Assembly: GCA_900553515.1 (NCBI GenBank)
Contig: USDN01000073.1
Coordinates: 1-13,076, forward strand
Direction of reading: 5' to 3'
Source of the DNA: an uncultured Blautia sp.
GTDB taxonomy: Bacteria > Bacillota > Clostridia > Lachnospirales > Lachnospiraceae
DNA length: 13,076 nucleotides
Shown: piece after piece, positions 6,845-13,050 of the stretch
Layout: each line of letters begins with the position of its first letter
Position numbering within the stretch: the stretch's first letter is position 1
Position numbers and translations under genes: made by a program
Notes under the pieces: generated by a model
What the model was told of the DNA's origin: nothing
The model's input: the letters and a program-made list of their open reading frames with translations, nothing else
Database searches by the model: none

Positions 6845-6896
6845 CGGCATTTTTGCCGCTGCGCTGTCATTTTCATTTCAGGCGCCGCAGCGGCAA
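6845..6896 (-). promoter_or_regulatory. Hairpin at the 5' end of the tadA mRNA
   Basis: Perfect 11-bp GC-rich arms lie at 6886-6896 and 6853-6863, with a 22-base loop. The predicted tadA start, near 6897, places the stem at the extreme 5' end of the transcript. A small second hairpin (6854-6858 with 6845-6849, CGGCA/TGCCG) shares bases with the 3' arm, so the two cannot form together. No U-run follows, so it is not a standard terminator. It may protect the mRNA end or control expression. Confidence 0.6.
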
Positions 6897-6903
6897 TAGC
6901 TTT

Positions 6904-6932
6904 ATTATAGGCAGTTCGCACAGGGATGTCAA
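6904..6932 (-). promoter_or_regulatory. Perfect consensus promoter for tadA
   Basis: On the minus strand TTGACA (6927-6932), a 17-base spacer and TATAAT (6904-6909) match the SigA consensus at all twelve bases. It begins two bases past the stop codon of the upstream gene. The predicted start is about 6897, giving a leader of about 90 bases. Confidence 0.85.
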
Positions 6933-6934
6933 TT

Positions 6935-7957
6935 TTAACAACCGGCAGGTGGATCAATCGCACGGTACCAGTACCCTCCCCTGCCTTTTTTCACCTTGAT
7001 ACAGTTGCTTTCTTTGAAGCAGGAAAAGCCGAACATGCCTGCCATAAACTGTTCCTGCTGGTCGTAGCTTCCGGGTACACCAAGTATGTACCGGCCATTT
7101 GATCTGTGGCACAGAAGGAGATGTCCGAAATTGTAGTATCCGTATTGCAAAAAACGGTTGTTGCGAAGGGCGCATTGTCTTCTTGGAAAATGGACCAGAT
7201 CCTGGGGTGTAATTTTCCAGCACTGGTTCAGATCGCTGTCTTGGAACGGGCAGAAGGGCTGACCAAATGGGAGTGCTATGGTTTTCTCCTTTTCCTCTTG
7301 TTTTGTATTTACTCTACAGGTAATTTTTTGCTCTGCTTCCCATATTCCCCCCACGGTTGGCTCATCTTTTGCTTGTGGTTCATCACTTATCATTTCTTCT
7401 GCTTCCAGCAGATCATCCTGCATTTGTTCCACCACATCCTCCACTTCATGCCTGTCATCTAAATCAGGTGTGGAATCTGTTTCCGGCTTGCTTTCATTCT
7501 CCAGCTTTTCTTCTGCTTTCTCTTTTATTATTTCACATACGGTACCAGTTTCTTCTTTCTTTATTATACTTTCCTTAAAATTCTCCGGGCGGATTGTCTG
7601 GTCATCCCACTCTGTTCCAAAAAAGCCTCCCGATTCTGTAAGCAAAATCATACCTCCCATTTTTTCCAGAGGAATTCCCGAGCCCCCCATATCCGTTCCG
7701 TCTGTTTCCACCAGACATTCGATTCTATTTGCCTCCGTTTTGCAGCTGCCCAGCAAAATTCCATTCATCAGTCCCTCTTTTCGCACAAATCCATATACTT
7801 TGCACACTTCTCCTGCTGCCAGGTTTCCTACCTGAAGATGTGGTTCAATTGTACACATGTGATTTCTCATTTCCACCTTCATAAAGCCACAATTATCTTC
7901 CTTTTTCCCTTTTCGGTATTCATATACATATGCGATAAAACGCCGATATCCCACCAA
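6935..7957 (-). CDS. Uncharacterised two-domain protein (Lachnospiraceae type, possibly DUF6128)
   Basis: I do not recognise a function. The protein has no signal peptide or membrane segment. Residues 1-127 form a compact, probably beta-rich domain (GYRRFIAYVYEYRKGKK, then CKVYGFVRKEGLMNGILLG). Residues about 128-235 are a highly acidic, low-complexity linker rich in Glu and Asp. Residues about 236-340 form an aromatic-rich C-terminal domain (WKITPQD, RNNRFLQYGYYNFGHLLL, YILGVPGSYDQQEQFMAGMFGF). From memory this resembles the DUF6128 family of Lachnospiraceae; that is unverified. I chose the TTG at 7957 because GGGGAGGG (7964-7971) lies six bases upstream. GTG at 7954 is also possible, and the ATG at 7987 has no ribosome binding site. 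It lies directly upstream of the tadA promoter. Confidence 0.72.
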   Translation of the reverse strand: MVGYRRFIAYVYEYRKGKKEDNCGFMKVEMRNHMCTIEPHLQVGNLAAGEVCKVYGFVRKEGLMNGILLGSCKTEANRIECLVETDGTDMGGSGIPLEKMGGMILLTESGGFFGTEWDDQTIRPENFKESIIKKEETGTVCEIIKEKAEEKLENESKPETDSTPDLDDRHEVEDVVEQMQDDLLEAEEMISDEPQAKDEPTVGGIWEAEQKITCRVNTKQEEKEKTIALPFGQPFCPFQDSDLNQCWKITPQDLVHFPRRQCALRNNRFLQYGYYNFGHLLLCHRSNGRYILGVPGSYDQQEQFMAGMFGFSCFKESNCIKVKKGRGGYWYRAIDPPAGC

Positions 7958-8005
7958 CTGACGCCCTCCCCTTTTTATGCATCTCACTCATTAATGTATA
8001 TGAAA

Positions 8006-8041
8006 AAACAGAATTTTCATTCATAAAAACGCATTCTGTTT
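8006..8041. repeat. Inverted repeat upstream of the uncharacterised gene
   Basis: Perfect 9-bp arms AAACAGAAT (8006-8014) and ATTCTGTTT (8033-8041) enclose an 18-base loop. Read on the minus strand the second arm runs into TTTTTTC, so it could be a weak terminator or a control hairpin in the leader of the uncharacterised gene. The rest of the 7988-8148 gap is AT-rich with no gene seen. Confidence 0.4.
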
Positions 8042-8148
8042 CACTTGGAACATCTGTTCAAATGAATTAATTTAATTGCCTCTCCCCAAATAAGACCTGG
8101 TTAATTTCAATTCTTTTTGAAATTTTTTGAATTTTTTCAATTTTTCTG

Positions 8149-8177
8149 TTGACAAGCCAGTATATTCTATGTATAAT
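8149..8177 (+). promoter_or_regulatory. Perfect consensus promoter for tRNA-Pro
   Basis: TTGACA (8149-8154), a 17-base spacer and TATAAT (8172-8177) match consensus at every base. The predicted start near 8184 leaves a leader of about nine bases before the tRNA. Confidence 0.88.
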
Positions 8178-8192
8178 ATCACTTGCAGTTGA

Positions 8193-8266
8193 CGAAGTGT
8201 GGCTCAGTTTGGTAGAGCGCTGCGTTCGGGACGCAGAGGTCGTGGGTTCGAATCCCGTCACTTCGA
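8193..8266 (+). tRNA. tRNA-Pro (anticodon CGG)
   Basis: This is a 74-base tRNA with a complete cloverleaf. The acceptor stem pairs 8193-8199 (CGAAGTG) with 8259-8265 (CACTTCG), with A8266 as discriminator base. The D arm is GCTC/GAGC. The anticodon stem CTGCG/CGCAG encloses loop TTCGGGA with anticodon CGG at 8227-8229, reading the proline codon CCG. The T loop is TTCGAAT. The 3' CCA is not encoded (CTAC follows) and must be added by the nucleotidyltransferase. It is a single-gene unit with its own promoter and terminator. Confidence 0.97.
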
Positions 8267-8280
8267 CTACTTGGCAGGGG

Positions 8281-8321
8281 CGCCGAAATTCTTGAGGAAT
8301 CAAGGGTTTCGGTGTTTTTTT
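8281..8321 (+). terminator. Rho-independent terminator of tRNA-Pro
   Basis: A long stem joins 8281-8295 and 8300-8314 (CGCCGAAA with TTTCGGTG, then CTTGA with TCAAG, with several G-T pairs). Seven T residues follow (8315-8321). Confidence 0.85.
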
Positions 8322-8396
8322 ATGTTTAAATTTTCTTCTTTTTTCGAAAGCTATATTCCATTTTAACTATTTAGGTATAGAAATATTTATTTTTTG

Positions 8397-8460
8397 TGCT
8401 AAAATATCTTTATCAGGCAGAGAGGATTTTCCTCTCCCAGAGTTTGTTGAAACAAGCTCT
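8397..8460 (+). promoter_or_regulatory. Possible promoter and two tandem leader hairpins of the CAP-domain gene
   Basis: An extended -10 element TGCTAAAAT lies at 8397-8405, with no recognisable -35. Downstream are two adjacent hairpins: GAGAGG (8420-8425) with CCTCTC (8431-8436), and 8439-8447 with 8452-8460, a 9-bp stem with one G-T pair and a TGAA loop. No U-run follows either. They would lie in the untranslated leader. I do not recognise a known riboswitch. Confidence 0.4.
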
Positions 8461-8502
8461 AACACAAAAGCAAAATACCATAAAAGCACCAGGAGGATGA
8501 AC

Positions 8503-10314
8503 ATGAAAAGAAAAAGAAAAAGAAATTTGTATCATTTATGGTTTTGTTTTGCCATGCTTCTGTTTCTGGCGGTTCCTTTTAAAGTAAAGGCGGAAACTGC
8601 CACAACGCCAGTAAGCATTTCTGTACAATATGGACAGACAGAAGCACGAACAATTCTGAATATGATCAATGAAATGCGTACAAGCAGCACAGACGCATGG
8701 TATTGGAAGCAAGACGATACAACCAAAACATATTGCACAAATCTGCAGCCATTGCAGTATGATTACGATCTGGAAAAAACAGCTATGCAAAGGGCCGCTG
8801 AAATTGCAATTATTTATTCCCATACACGTCCAAATAACAAAGACACCTTCTCCGCCTTTTATGAAAATTCAGTATATTATACTTATGCAGGCGAAAATAT
8901 AGCTGCGGGATATGGAACTGCTGACAGTGTCAACGACGGCTGGAGGGAAGATAACGAGCTTTACGCCGGTCAGGGACACAGACGAAATATGCTTAATTCT
9001 AAATTCAACTGTGTCGGAATCGGTCATGTATACTACAATGGCTTTCACTATTGGGTGGAAAATTTTGCATACAGAGATAAAGTTAATACCACCCCTGTAA
9101 GTGCAGACAACACAGAAACTACCCTTACAATTCCAGTTGCAACATCAAAAATTTCTAATTTTAATATTACTTTTGACAAAGATGAGTATTCTTTAAAAAC
9201 AGGTGAAAGCACTTCCATTTCCGTATCAGATCCAACGATTTCCGTTTTCGGACACTGGGGTTCCAGATTTGTTTTTGTGACTGATACCCCAGATCTAACA
9301 ATTGCTGATTCGACAGTCGCTACCCTTTCGGGTTCCATAACTGGAATTTCTGAAGGCGATACTACAATTAGTGCTTCTCTTTACGGTCTTACCGCGCACC
9401 AGACAGCTGCTGTCAAAGTACATAATTGTGAAAATCACTGGGACGATGGAAAAATAACCACACCCCCCACCTGCACTAAAACTGGCGTAAAACAATACAC
9501 CTGCACAATCTGCAGCGAGACTAAAACAGAAGAAATTGCTGCATTAGGTCACGATTACAGTTCCGACTGGACTATTGATACCGCTGCTGCCTGCGAAACA
9601 GTCGGCAGCAAGAGCCATCACTGCACACGCTGTGACAGCAAAAAAGATGTAACTGAAATTCCTGCTTCCGGCAAGCACACCTGGAATAACGGTGTAATCA
9701 CCAAACCTGCAACAATTGCAGAAGAAGGCGTAAAAACATACACCTGTACTATTTGTGGTGTAACGAGAACTGAGACAATTGCCAAGCTTCCAATGCCAAC
9801 CGTGACTCCGGTTCCAACAGCCACACCAACACCGGCAATCACTTCTGCCCCAACTGTAACACCGACTCCATCCGTTTCAGTTGGAACAAAAATTACAGAT
9901 AAAAAAACTGGAAACATATACAAAGTTACAAGCAGCCGTTCTTCCAGCCAGACAGTTGCCTTTATTGGAAATAAAGTAAAAACCAGTGTCATCATTCCAA
10001 CTACAATAAAAATAAAAGGTGCCACCTACAAAGTAACTGAAATTTCCACCAATGCTTTCAAAAATAACCGTAAGCTGAAAAAAGTGGTAATTGGTCAGAA
10101 TATTGTAAGAATAGGTAAAAATGCATTCTACGGCTGCAAAAAACTTACTTCCATTACCATCAAATCCAGCCGGCTTACATTAAAGAACATTGGCAAAAAC
10201 GCATTCAAAAATACAAGTCCAAAAGCTACTGTAAAAGTTCCGAAAAAGCAGAAAGCTCTTTATAACCAGATCCTTAAGAAACGGGGACTTAATAAAAAAG
10301 CTAAAGTCAAATAA
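8503..10314 (+). CDS. Secreted CAP/SCP-domain protein with Cys-rich repeats and BspA-like LRR tail
   Basis: This 603-residue exported protein is of unknown substrate. A basic signal peptide with a hydrophobic core (WFCFAMLLFLAVPF) probably ends at VKA, residue 30. A CAP (SCP/PR-1) domain follows at about 45-195, with the expected SHTRP histidine, AGENIA glutamate and GHRRNML motifs. Next are an Ig-like bacterial domain (about 215-305) and three roughly 40-residue repeats (307-430), each with a Trp then CxxC-type pairs (TCTKTGVKQYTCTICSETKTE); the third repeat lacks its first Cys. A Pro/Thr-rich linker (431-460) leads to BspA-type leucine-rich repeats (about 487-585; ISTNAFKNNRKLKKVVI, IGKNAFYGCKKLTSITI) and a Lys-rich end. 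The ATG at 8503 is preferred over 8497 because AGGAGG directly abuts the latter. A surface or matrix role is inferred. Confidence 0.9.
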   Translation: MKRKRKRNLYHLWFCFAMLLFLAVPFKVKAETATTPVSISVQYGQTEARTILNMINEMRTSSTDAWYWKQDDTTKTYCTNLQPLQYDYDLEKTAMQRAAEIAIIYSHTRPNNKDTFSAFYENSVYYTYAGENIAAGYGTADSVNDGWREDNELYAGQGHRRNMLNSKFNCVGIGHVYYNGFHYWVENFAYRDKVNTTPVSADNTETTLTIPVATSKISNFNITFDKDEYSLKTGESTSISVSDPTISVFGHWGSRFVFVTDTPDLTIADSTVATLSGSITGISEGDTTISASLYGLTAHQTAAVKVHNCENHWDDGKITTPPTCTKTGVKQYTCTICSETKTEEIAALGHDYSSDWTIDTAAACETVGSKSHHCTRCDSKKDVTEIPASGKHTWNNGVITKPATIAEEGVKTYTCTICGVTRTETIAKLPMPTVTPVPTATPTPAITSAPTVTPTPSVSVGTKITDKKTGNIYKVTSSRSSSQTVAFIGNKVKTSVIIPTTIKIKGATYKVTEISTNAFKNNRKLKKVVIGQNIVRIGKNAFYGCKKLTSITIKSSRLTLKNIGKNAFKNTSPKATVKVPKKQKALYNQILKKRGLNKKAKVK

Positions 10315-10332
10315 ATAATCTTTAAAACACAA

Positions 10333-10380
10333 AGAACCGGATTCCGCAAAGTGCTGGATATCCGGTTCTCTGTATTTTTC
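10333..10380. terminator. Shared bidirectional terminator
   Basis: Perfect 10-bp arms at 10333-10342 (AGAACCGGAT) and 10360-10369 (ATCCGGTTCT) lie between the converging CAP-domain gene and the bioY/DUF1284 operon. On the plus strand TTTTT follows at 10375-10379, and on the minus strand TTGTGTTTTAAA follows. It probably ends transcripts from both sides. Confidence 0.8.
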
Positions 10381-10393
10381 CGCGAGAGCTGCT

Positions 10394-10837
10394 TTATTTA
10401 CTCCACCGACTCGGCTGTTCCTGGCAGATCCGGTTCCACTGGCAATCGCCGCAGATTTTCGTTCTTTTTCCCGTTTCAATGATTTTTTTCTGTACTGCTT
10501 CGGTAAATTCCGGGAATGCAAGTTTCTGACCTTCTTTTAAGCCGCATTCTGCCAGCACTGCATTGTCATATCTTTTCACCTTCTCGGCTGCCTCGCAGAT
10601 TCCCTGGCTATTGTTTGGACAGGCTGAGCAGATTTCGTCAGTTTTTACTGTGAGACAAACATCTGCCCCTTTTGTAAAAAGCTCCAGCATTTCCTGCATA
10701 TGGGCTGTAAATCCAGTGCTGTAGCCATTTCCGATAAAAAACGCCAGGCACATCCCGTGGTGAGGGCGAATGGGATATGTCTGACGTTCTTTTTTACTGC
10801 ATTGGTACAAGCTTACGTACCCTTCTGGACAAAACAA
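10394..10837 (-). CDS. DUF1284 domain-containing protein
   Basis: This cysteine-rich cytosolic protein has no known function. The family mark is the IRPHHGMCLAFF motif (residues 23-34). Two Cys clusters follow: CSACPNNSQGIC (about 90-101) and CGDCQWNRIC near the C-terminus (about 130-139), which could bind a metal or an iron-sulfur cluster; that is inference. The ATG at 10837 lies inside bioY and overlaps its end by 44 bases. A TTG at 10810, nine bases after AAGGG, is a plausible alternative start and closer to the family's N-terminus, so the first nine residues are uncertain. It is translationally linked to bioY and shares its BirA-controlled promoter, which hints at a biotin-related role without proving one. 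Confidence 0.85.
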   Translation of the reverse strand: MFCPEGYVSLYQCSKKERQTYPIRPHHGMCLAFFIGNGYSTGFTAHMQEMLELFTKGADVCLTVKTDEICSACPNNSQGICEAAEKVKRYDNAVLAECGLKEGQKLAFPEFTEAVQKKIIETGKRTKICGDCQWNRICQEQPSRWSK

Positions 10838-11351
10838 ATGCCAGAGCGATCTTTACAAGGTCAGGAATGATAAATGGAATTACGCACCAGCCCAGTACGG
10901 TTCCAAGTCCGACAGCTCCGGAGGTTCTTGTATATACAACCATGAACCAGATAGTTCCCATTGCGTAGCAGACAATCAGTCCGACTACCATGGAAAGAAT
11001 CTGAATAACAGGCTTTTTGCCCCAGAGAGATTCCATAGCCCACATTACCAGGGCGGAGAAAAGAAATCCGATGATGTAACCGCCGGTATTGTTAAGAAGA
11101 ATACCAAGTCCTCCTGAAAATCCTGCAAATACAGGAACACCAATAGCTCCAAGTAAAATGTAAACCAGTACAGCCAGGCTGCCTCTCTTTCCGCCAAGCA
11201 CACCAACAGCCATAAATACACCAAATGTCTGTAATGTAAACGGCACTGTCATTGGAATGGAAATCCAGGAACAGATTGCGATCAGTACGGCGAAAATAGC
11301 TATGTATGCCAGGTCGTATGTTTTTGTCTTTGTTGCGGTTACGGTACTCAT
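10794..11351 (-). CDS. bioY: Biotin transporter BioY (ECF S component)
   Basis: BioY is the membrane substrate-binding subunit for biotin, working with a shared ECF energizing module (EcfA1, EcfA2, EcfT) encoded elsewhere. The 185-residue protein has about six hydrophobic segments. It carries family motifs VPFTLQTFGVF (36-46), LGAIGVPVFAGFSGG (66-80) and GYIIGF, plus a GTIWF motif in segment five, and ends with a basic cytosolic tail. A GAGGAGGAG ribosome binding site precedes the ATG. A BirA operator upstream strongly supports biotin as the ligand. No biotin synthesis genes are in the window, so uptake may be the strain's main source, but the window is too small to say. Confidence 0.96.
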   Translation of the reverse strand: MSTVTATKTKTYDLAYIAIFAVLIAICSWISIPMTVPFTLQTFGVFMAVGVLGGKRGSLAVLVYILLGAIGVPVFAGFSGGLGILLNNTGGYIIGFLFSALVMWAMESLWGKKPVIQILSMVVGLIVCYAMGTIWFMVVYTRTSGAVGLGTVLGWCVIPFIIPDLVKIALAFVLSRRVRKLVPMQ

Positions 11352-11389
11352 ATTCTCCTCCTCGAGTAAATATTATTTTTGTCAGATAC

Positions 11390-11419
11390 AATCTAACACA
11401 GTTACGTTGCAATTGTCAA
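11390..11419 (-). promoter_or_regulatory. Probable bioY promoter
   Basis: On the minus strand TTGACA (11414-11419) lies inside the BirA operator. A -10-like TAGATT (11390-11395) follows after 18 bases. The -10 is weak (four of six), but the overlap fits repression by BirA occlusion. Confidence 0.5.
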
Positions 11420-11446
11420 CCTATTATTTGTTTTTGGTTTACAATT
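11411..11446. promoter_or_regulatory. BirA biotin operator
   Basis: Eleven-base arms AATTGTCAACC (11411-11421) and GGTTTACAATT (11436-11446) form an inverted repeat with one mismatch and a 14-base spacer. This matches the Firmicutes BirA site as I know it (TTGTnAACC - about 14-16 bases - GGTTnACAA). It overlaps the bioY -35 box, so biotin-loaded BirA should repress bioY and the DUF1284 gene. The divergent regulator promoter starts 17 bases further right and may be little affected. Confidence 0.88.
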
Positions 11447-11462
11447 CTCTTCGTGAAGAATC

Positions 11463-11492
11463 TGGACATGTTTCCCGCATACGTGCTATACT
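11463..11492 (+). promoter_or_regulatory. Promoter for the LytTR/GHKL operon
   Basis: TGGACA (11463-11468), an 18-base spacer and TATACT (11487-11492) each match consensus at five of six bases. The predicted start near 11499 gives a very short leader carrying the GGAGG site at 11503-11507. Confidence 0.6.
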
Positions 11493-11516
11493 TCTGTAAA
11501 ATGGAGGATTAAAAAA

Positions 11517-12221
11517 TTGTGTCAAACATATAGAATTGCAATTTGTGATGACCTTGCCACAGACAGAAATTATCTTTCTTCTCTGTGCGAAATATGGGGC
11601 AGTCATAACAGTTATCATATACAGATTTCAGAATTTACATCAGCCGAAAATTTTTTGTTTCATTATGCCGAGAAAAAAGATTTTGACATTCTTCTCCTTG
11701 ATATAGAAATGGGCGCCATGGATGGTGTTACCATGGCAAGGAAGCTGCGGCAGGATAATCAGACCGTACAAATTATATTTATCACCGGATACGCAGACTA
11801 TATTTCTGACGGATATGAAGTAGATGCCCTTCACTATCTGATGAAGCCCATACAAGAAGAGAAGTTCTTTACAGTTCTTGACCGTGCAGTCACAAAGCTT
11901 ATCAAGAATGAGAAGGTTCTTAACATAATCAGTCAGGGTGAGATGATTCGTCTGCCCATCTGTCAGATCAATTATGCAGAGGTAAACAGCAATTATATTA
12001 CGATTCACAGTCAACAGACTATCACCCTGAAAATGACCTTAAGCGAATTGGAAAAAAAGCTGGATTCTCATTTTTTCAGAGCGGGACGTTCTGCTTTGGT
12101 AAATCTAAAAAAAATCAGCCGGGTTACAAAAAAAGAGATTTATTTGCAGGATGGAAGTATAATCCCCCTTCCACGCGGCGCTTATGAGAAGGTTAACCGG
12201 GCAATCATTAATATGGACTGA
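11517..12221 (+). CDS. LytTR-family response regulator
   Basis: This 234-residue regulator of the AgrA/LytR type belongs to a two-component system. The receiver domain (about 5-120) has the acidic pair Asp11-Asp12, phospho-acceptor Asp62 (LLLDIEM), Thr90 (FITGY) and Lys110 (LMKPI), so it looks competent for phosphorylation. A LytTR DNA-binding domain follows (about 133-233; INYAEVNSNYITIHS, FFRAGRSALVNLKKI, IIPLPRGAYEKV). The start is TTG, nine bases after GGAGG. The partner kinase begins 14 bases downstream, in one operon. It is divergent from bioY. Targets are unknown; relatives control virulence, bacteriocins or cell-wall functions, usually in response to a peptide. Confidence 0.95.
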   Translation: MCQTYRIAICDDLATDRNYLSSLCEIWGSHNSYHIQISEFTSAENFLFHYAEKKDFDILLLDIEMGAMDGVTMARKLRQDNQTVQIIFITGYADYISDGYEVDALHYLMKPIQEEKFFTVLDRAVTKLIKNEKVLNIISQGEMIRLPICQINYAEVNSNYITIHSQQTITLKMTLSELEKKLDSHFFRAGRSALVNLKKISRVTKKEIYLQDGSIIPLPRGAYEKVNRAIINMD

Positions 12222-12235
12222 TTTGGGAGATTAAA

Positions 12236-12898
12236 ATGCATTTATTTTCGAAAAAAGCAGCTAAAAAAATGGCTGCATATCAGAAGGAACTGATTGAAAC
12301 TCACTATCAGGAGGTTGATAATATGTACCGCCAGATGCGAGGCTGGCGCCATGATTATCGCAATCATATCCAAACAATGAAGGCTTATGCAGCCACAGAA
12401 AACTGGGACGCAATCAGACATTATCTCGATCTTCTTGACAAGGATCTTACCACAGTAGATACTGTGATAAAAACCGGAAATGCCATGACAGATGCTATTT
12501 TAAATTCTAAAATATCACTGGCACGGTCCAAAGATATTCAGGTAATTGCAGATGCTGACATTCCTGTTAAGCTGAATTCCTCTGAAATTGATCTTTGCTG
12601 TATTATTGGAAATTTATTCGACAATGCCATAGAAGCCAGCCTGCAGCTTCCCAAAGAAAAACGACTGATCCGCATTTATATGGACATGAAAAACACGCAG
12701 TTATACATTTCTTTCACTAACTTTACAGCGGGAAAGAAGTTGAAAAAACAGGGAAATCTTTTTAAAAGTACAAAAGGTGATGGTCATGGTCTGGGGCTGA
12801 TCCGTATTGATGATATAGTAAAGCGATCTGATGGATATATCAGCCGAAACAGTGAAGAGGGCGCCTTTACCACTGAGATTTTACTGCCCCAGTTATAA
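12236..12898 (+). CDS. Short GHKL-domain histidine kinase lacking a membrane sensor
   Basis: This 220-residue protein is the partner kinase of the upstream LytTR regulator. After a basic, helical start (KKAAKKMAAYQKELIETHYQE, probably coiled coil) comes the phospho-acceptor box WRHDYRNH with His39, then a dimerisation helix pair. The ATPase domain has the N box NLFDNAIEAS (126-135) and the G box GDGHGLGL (181-188). All motifs needed for catalysis look intact. The usual AgrC-type kinase has five to seven membrane segments ahead of this core and about 430 residues; here there is none, and no hydrophobic stretch long enough to cross the membrane. A GGGAG site precedes the ATG. It could be a truncated kinase or a natural cytosolic form; the signal is unknown. 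Confidence 0.92.
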   Translation: MHLFSKKAAKKMAAYQKELIETHYQEVDNMYRQMRGWRHDYRNHIQTMKAYAATENWDAIRHYLDLLDKDLTTVDTVIKTGNAMTDAILNSKISLARSKDIQVIADADIPVKLNSSEIDLCCIIGNLFDNAIEASLQLPKEKRLIRIYMDMKNTQLYISFTNFTAGKKLKKQGNLFKSTKGDGHGLGLIRIDDIVKRSDGYISRNSEEGAFTTEILLPQL

Positions 12899-12922
12899 TT
12901 CATCCCCCGAAACATGCAATTC

Positions 12923-12951
12923 ATCCCCGGTTTAATCCGGGGATATTTTTT
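12923..12951 (+). terminator. Rho-independent terminator of the LytTR/GHKL operon
   Basis: Perfect 8-bp arms ATCCCCGG (12923-12930) and CCGGGGAT (12937-12944) enclose a 6-base loop, followed by a run of six T residues (12946-12951), 25 bases after the kinase stop codon. Confidence 0.9.
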
Positions 12952-12991
12952 CTGGTAAAATCATATTAAGAATCTTTTTAATGATACCAGA

Positions 12992-13050
12992 GTCAAAAGG
13001 TCAAAAAGCCGATGCAAGCTCGCTTGCAAGAGGATTTTTGACCTCTTGAC
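12992..13050. repeat. Large palindromic intergenic element
   Basis: Sixteen-base arms at 12992-13007 and 13035-13050 pair with one mismatch. Inside them TGCAAG (13013-13018) and CTTGCA (13023-13028) form a second stem with a CTCG loop. The left arm is itself a tandem of GTCAAAAG and GTCAAAAA. It follows the operon terminator and carries no reading frame. It looks like a mobile or dispersed hairpin element rather than a simple terminator. The window ends 26 bases later, so its full extent is unknown. Confidence 0.55.

Noticed and set aside
7278..7835. Open frame of 185 codons, Ser-rich, on the plus strand
   Set aside because: It is the antisense of the acidic linker of the unknown gene, with low complexity and no convincing ribosome binding site or family match.
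8193..8266. tRNA-Pro as an integration site for a mobile element
   Set aside because: No integrase, no direct repeat of the tRNA 3' end, and only ordinary genes follow.
8067..8303. Open frame of 78 codons on the minus strand across the tRNA
   Set aside because: Its core, VTGFEPTTSASRTQRSTKLSHT, is the antisense translation of tRNA sequence, a known false annotation in databases.
8397..8496. Riboswitch upstream of the CAP-domain gene
   Set aside because: The two hairpins match no riboswitch core I know, such as c-di-GMP classes; kept only as unexplained leader structure.
11352..11516. LytTR binding sites for autoregulation
   Set aside because: Some bases (ACAGTTACG) partly fit the direct-repeat pattern, but no properly spaced pair is present.
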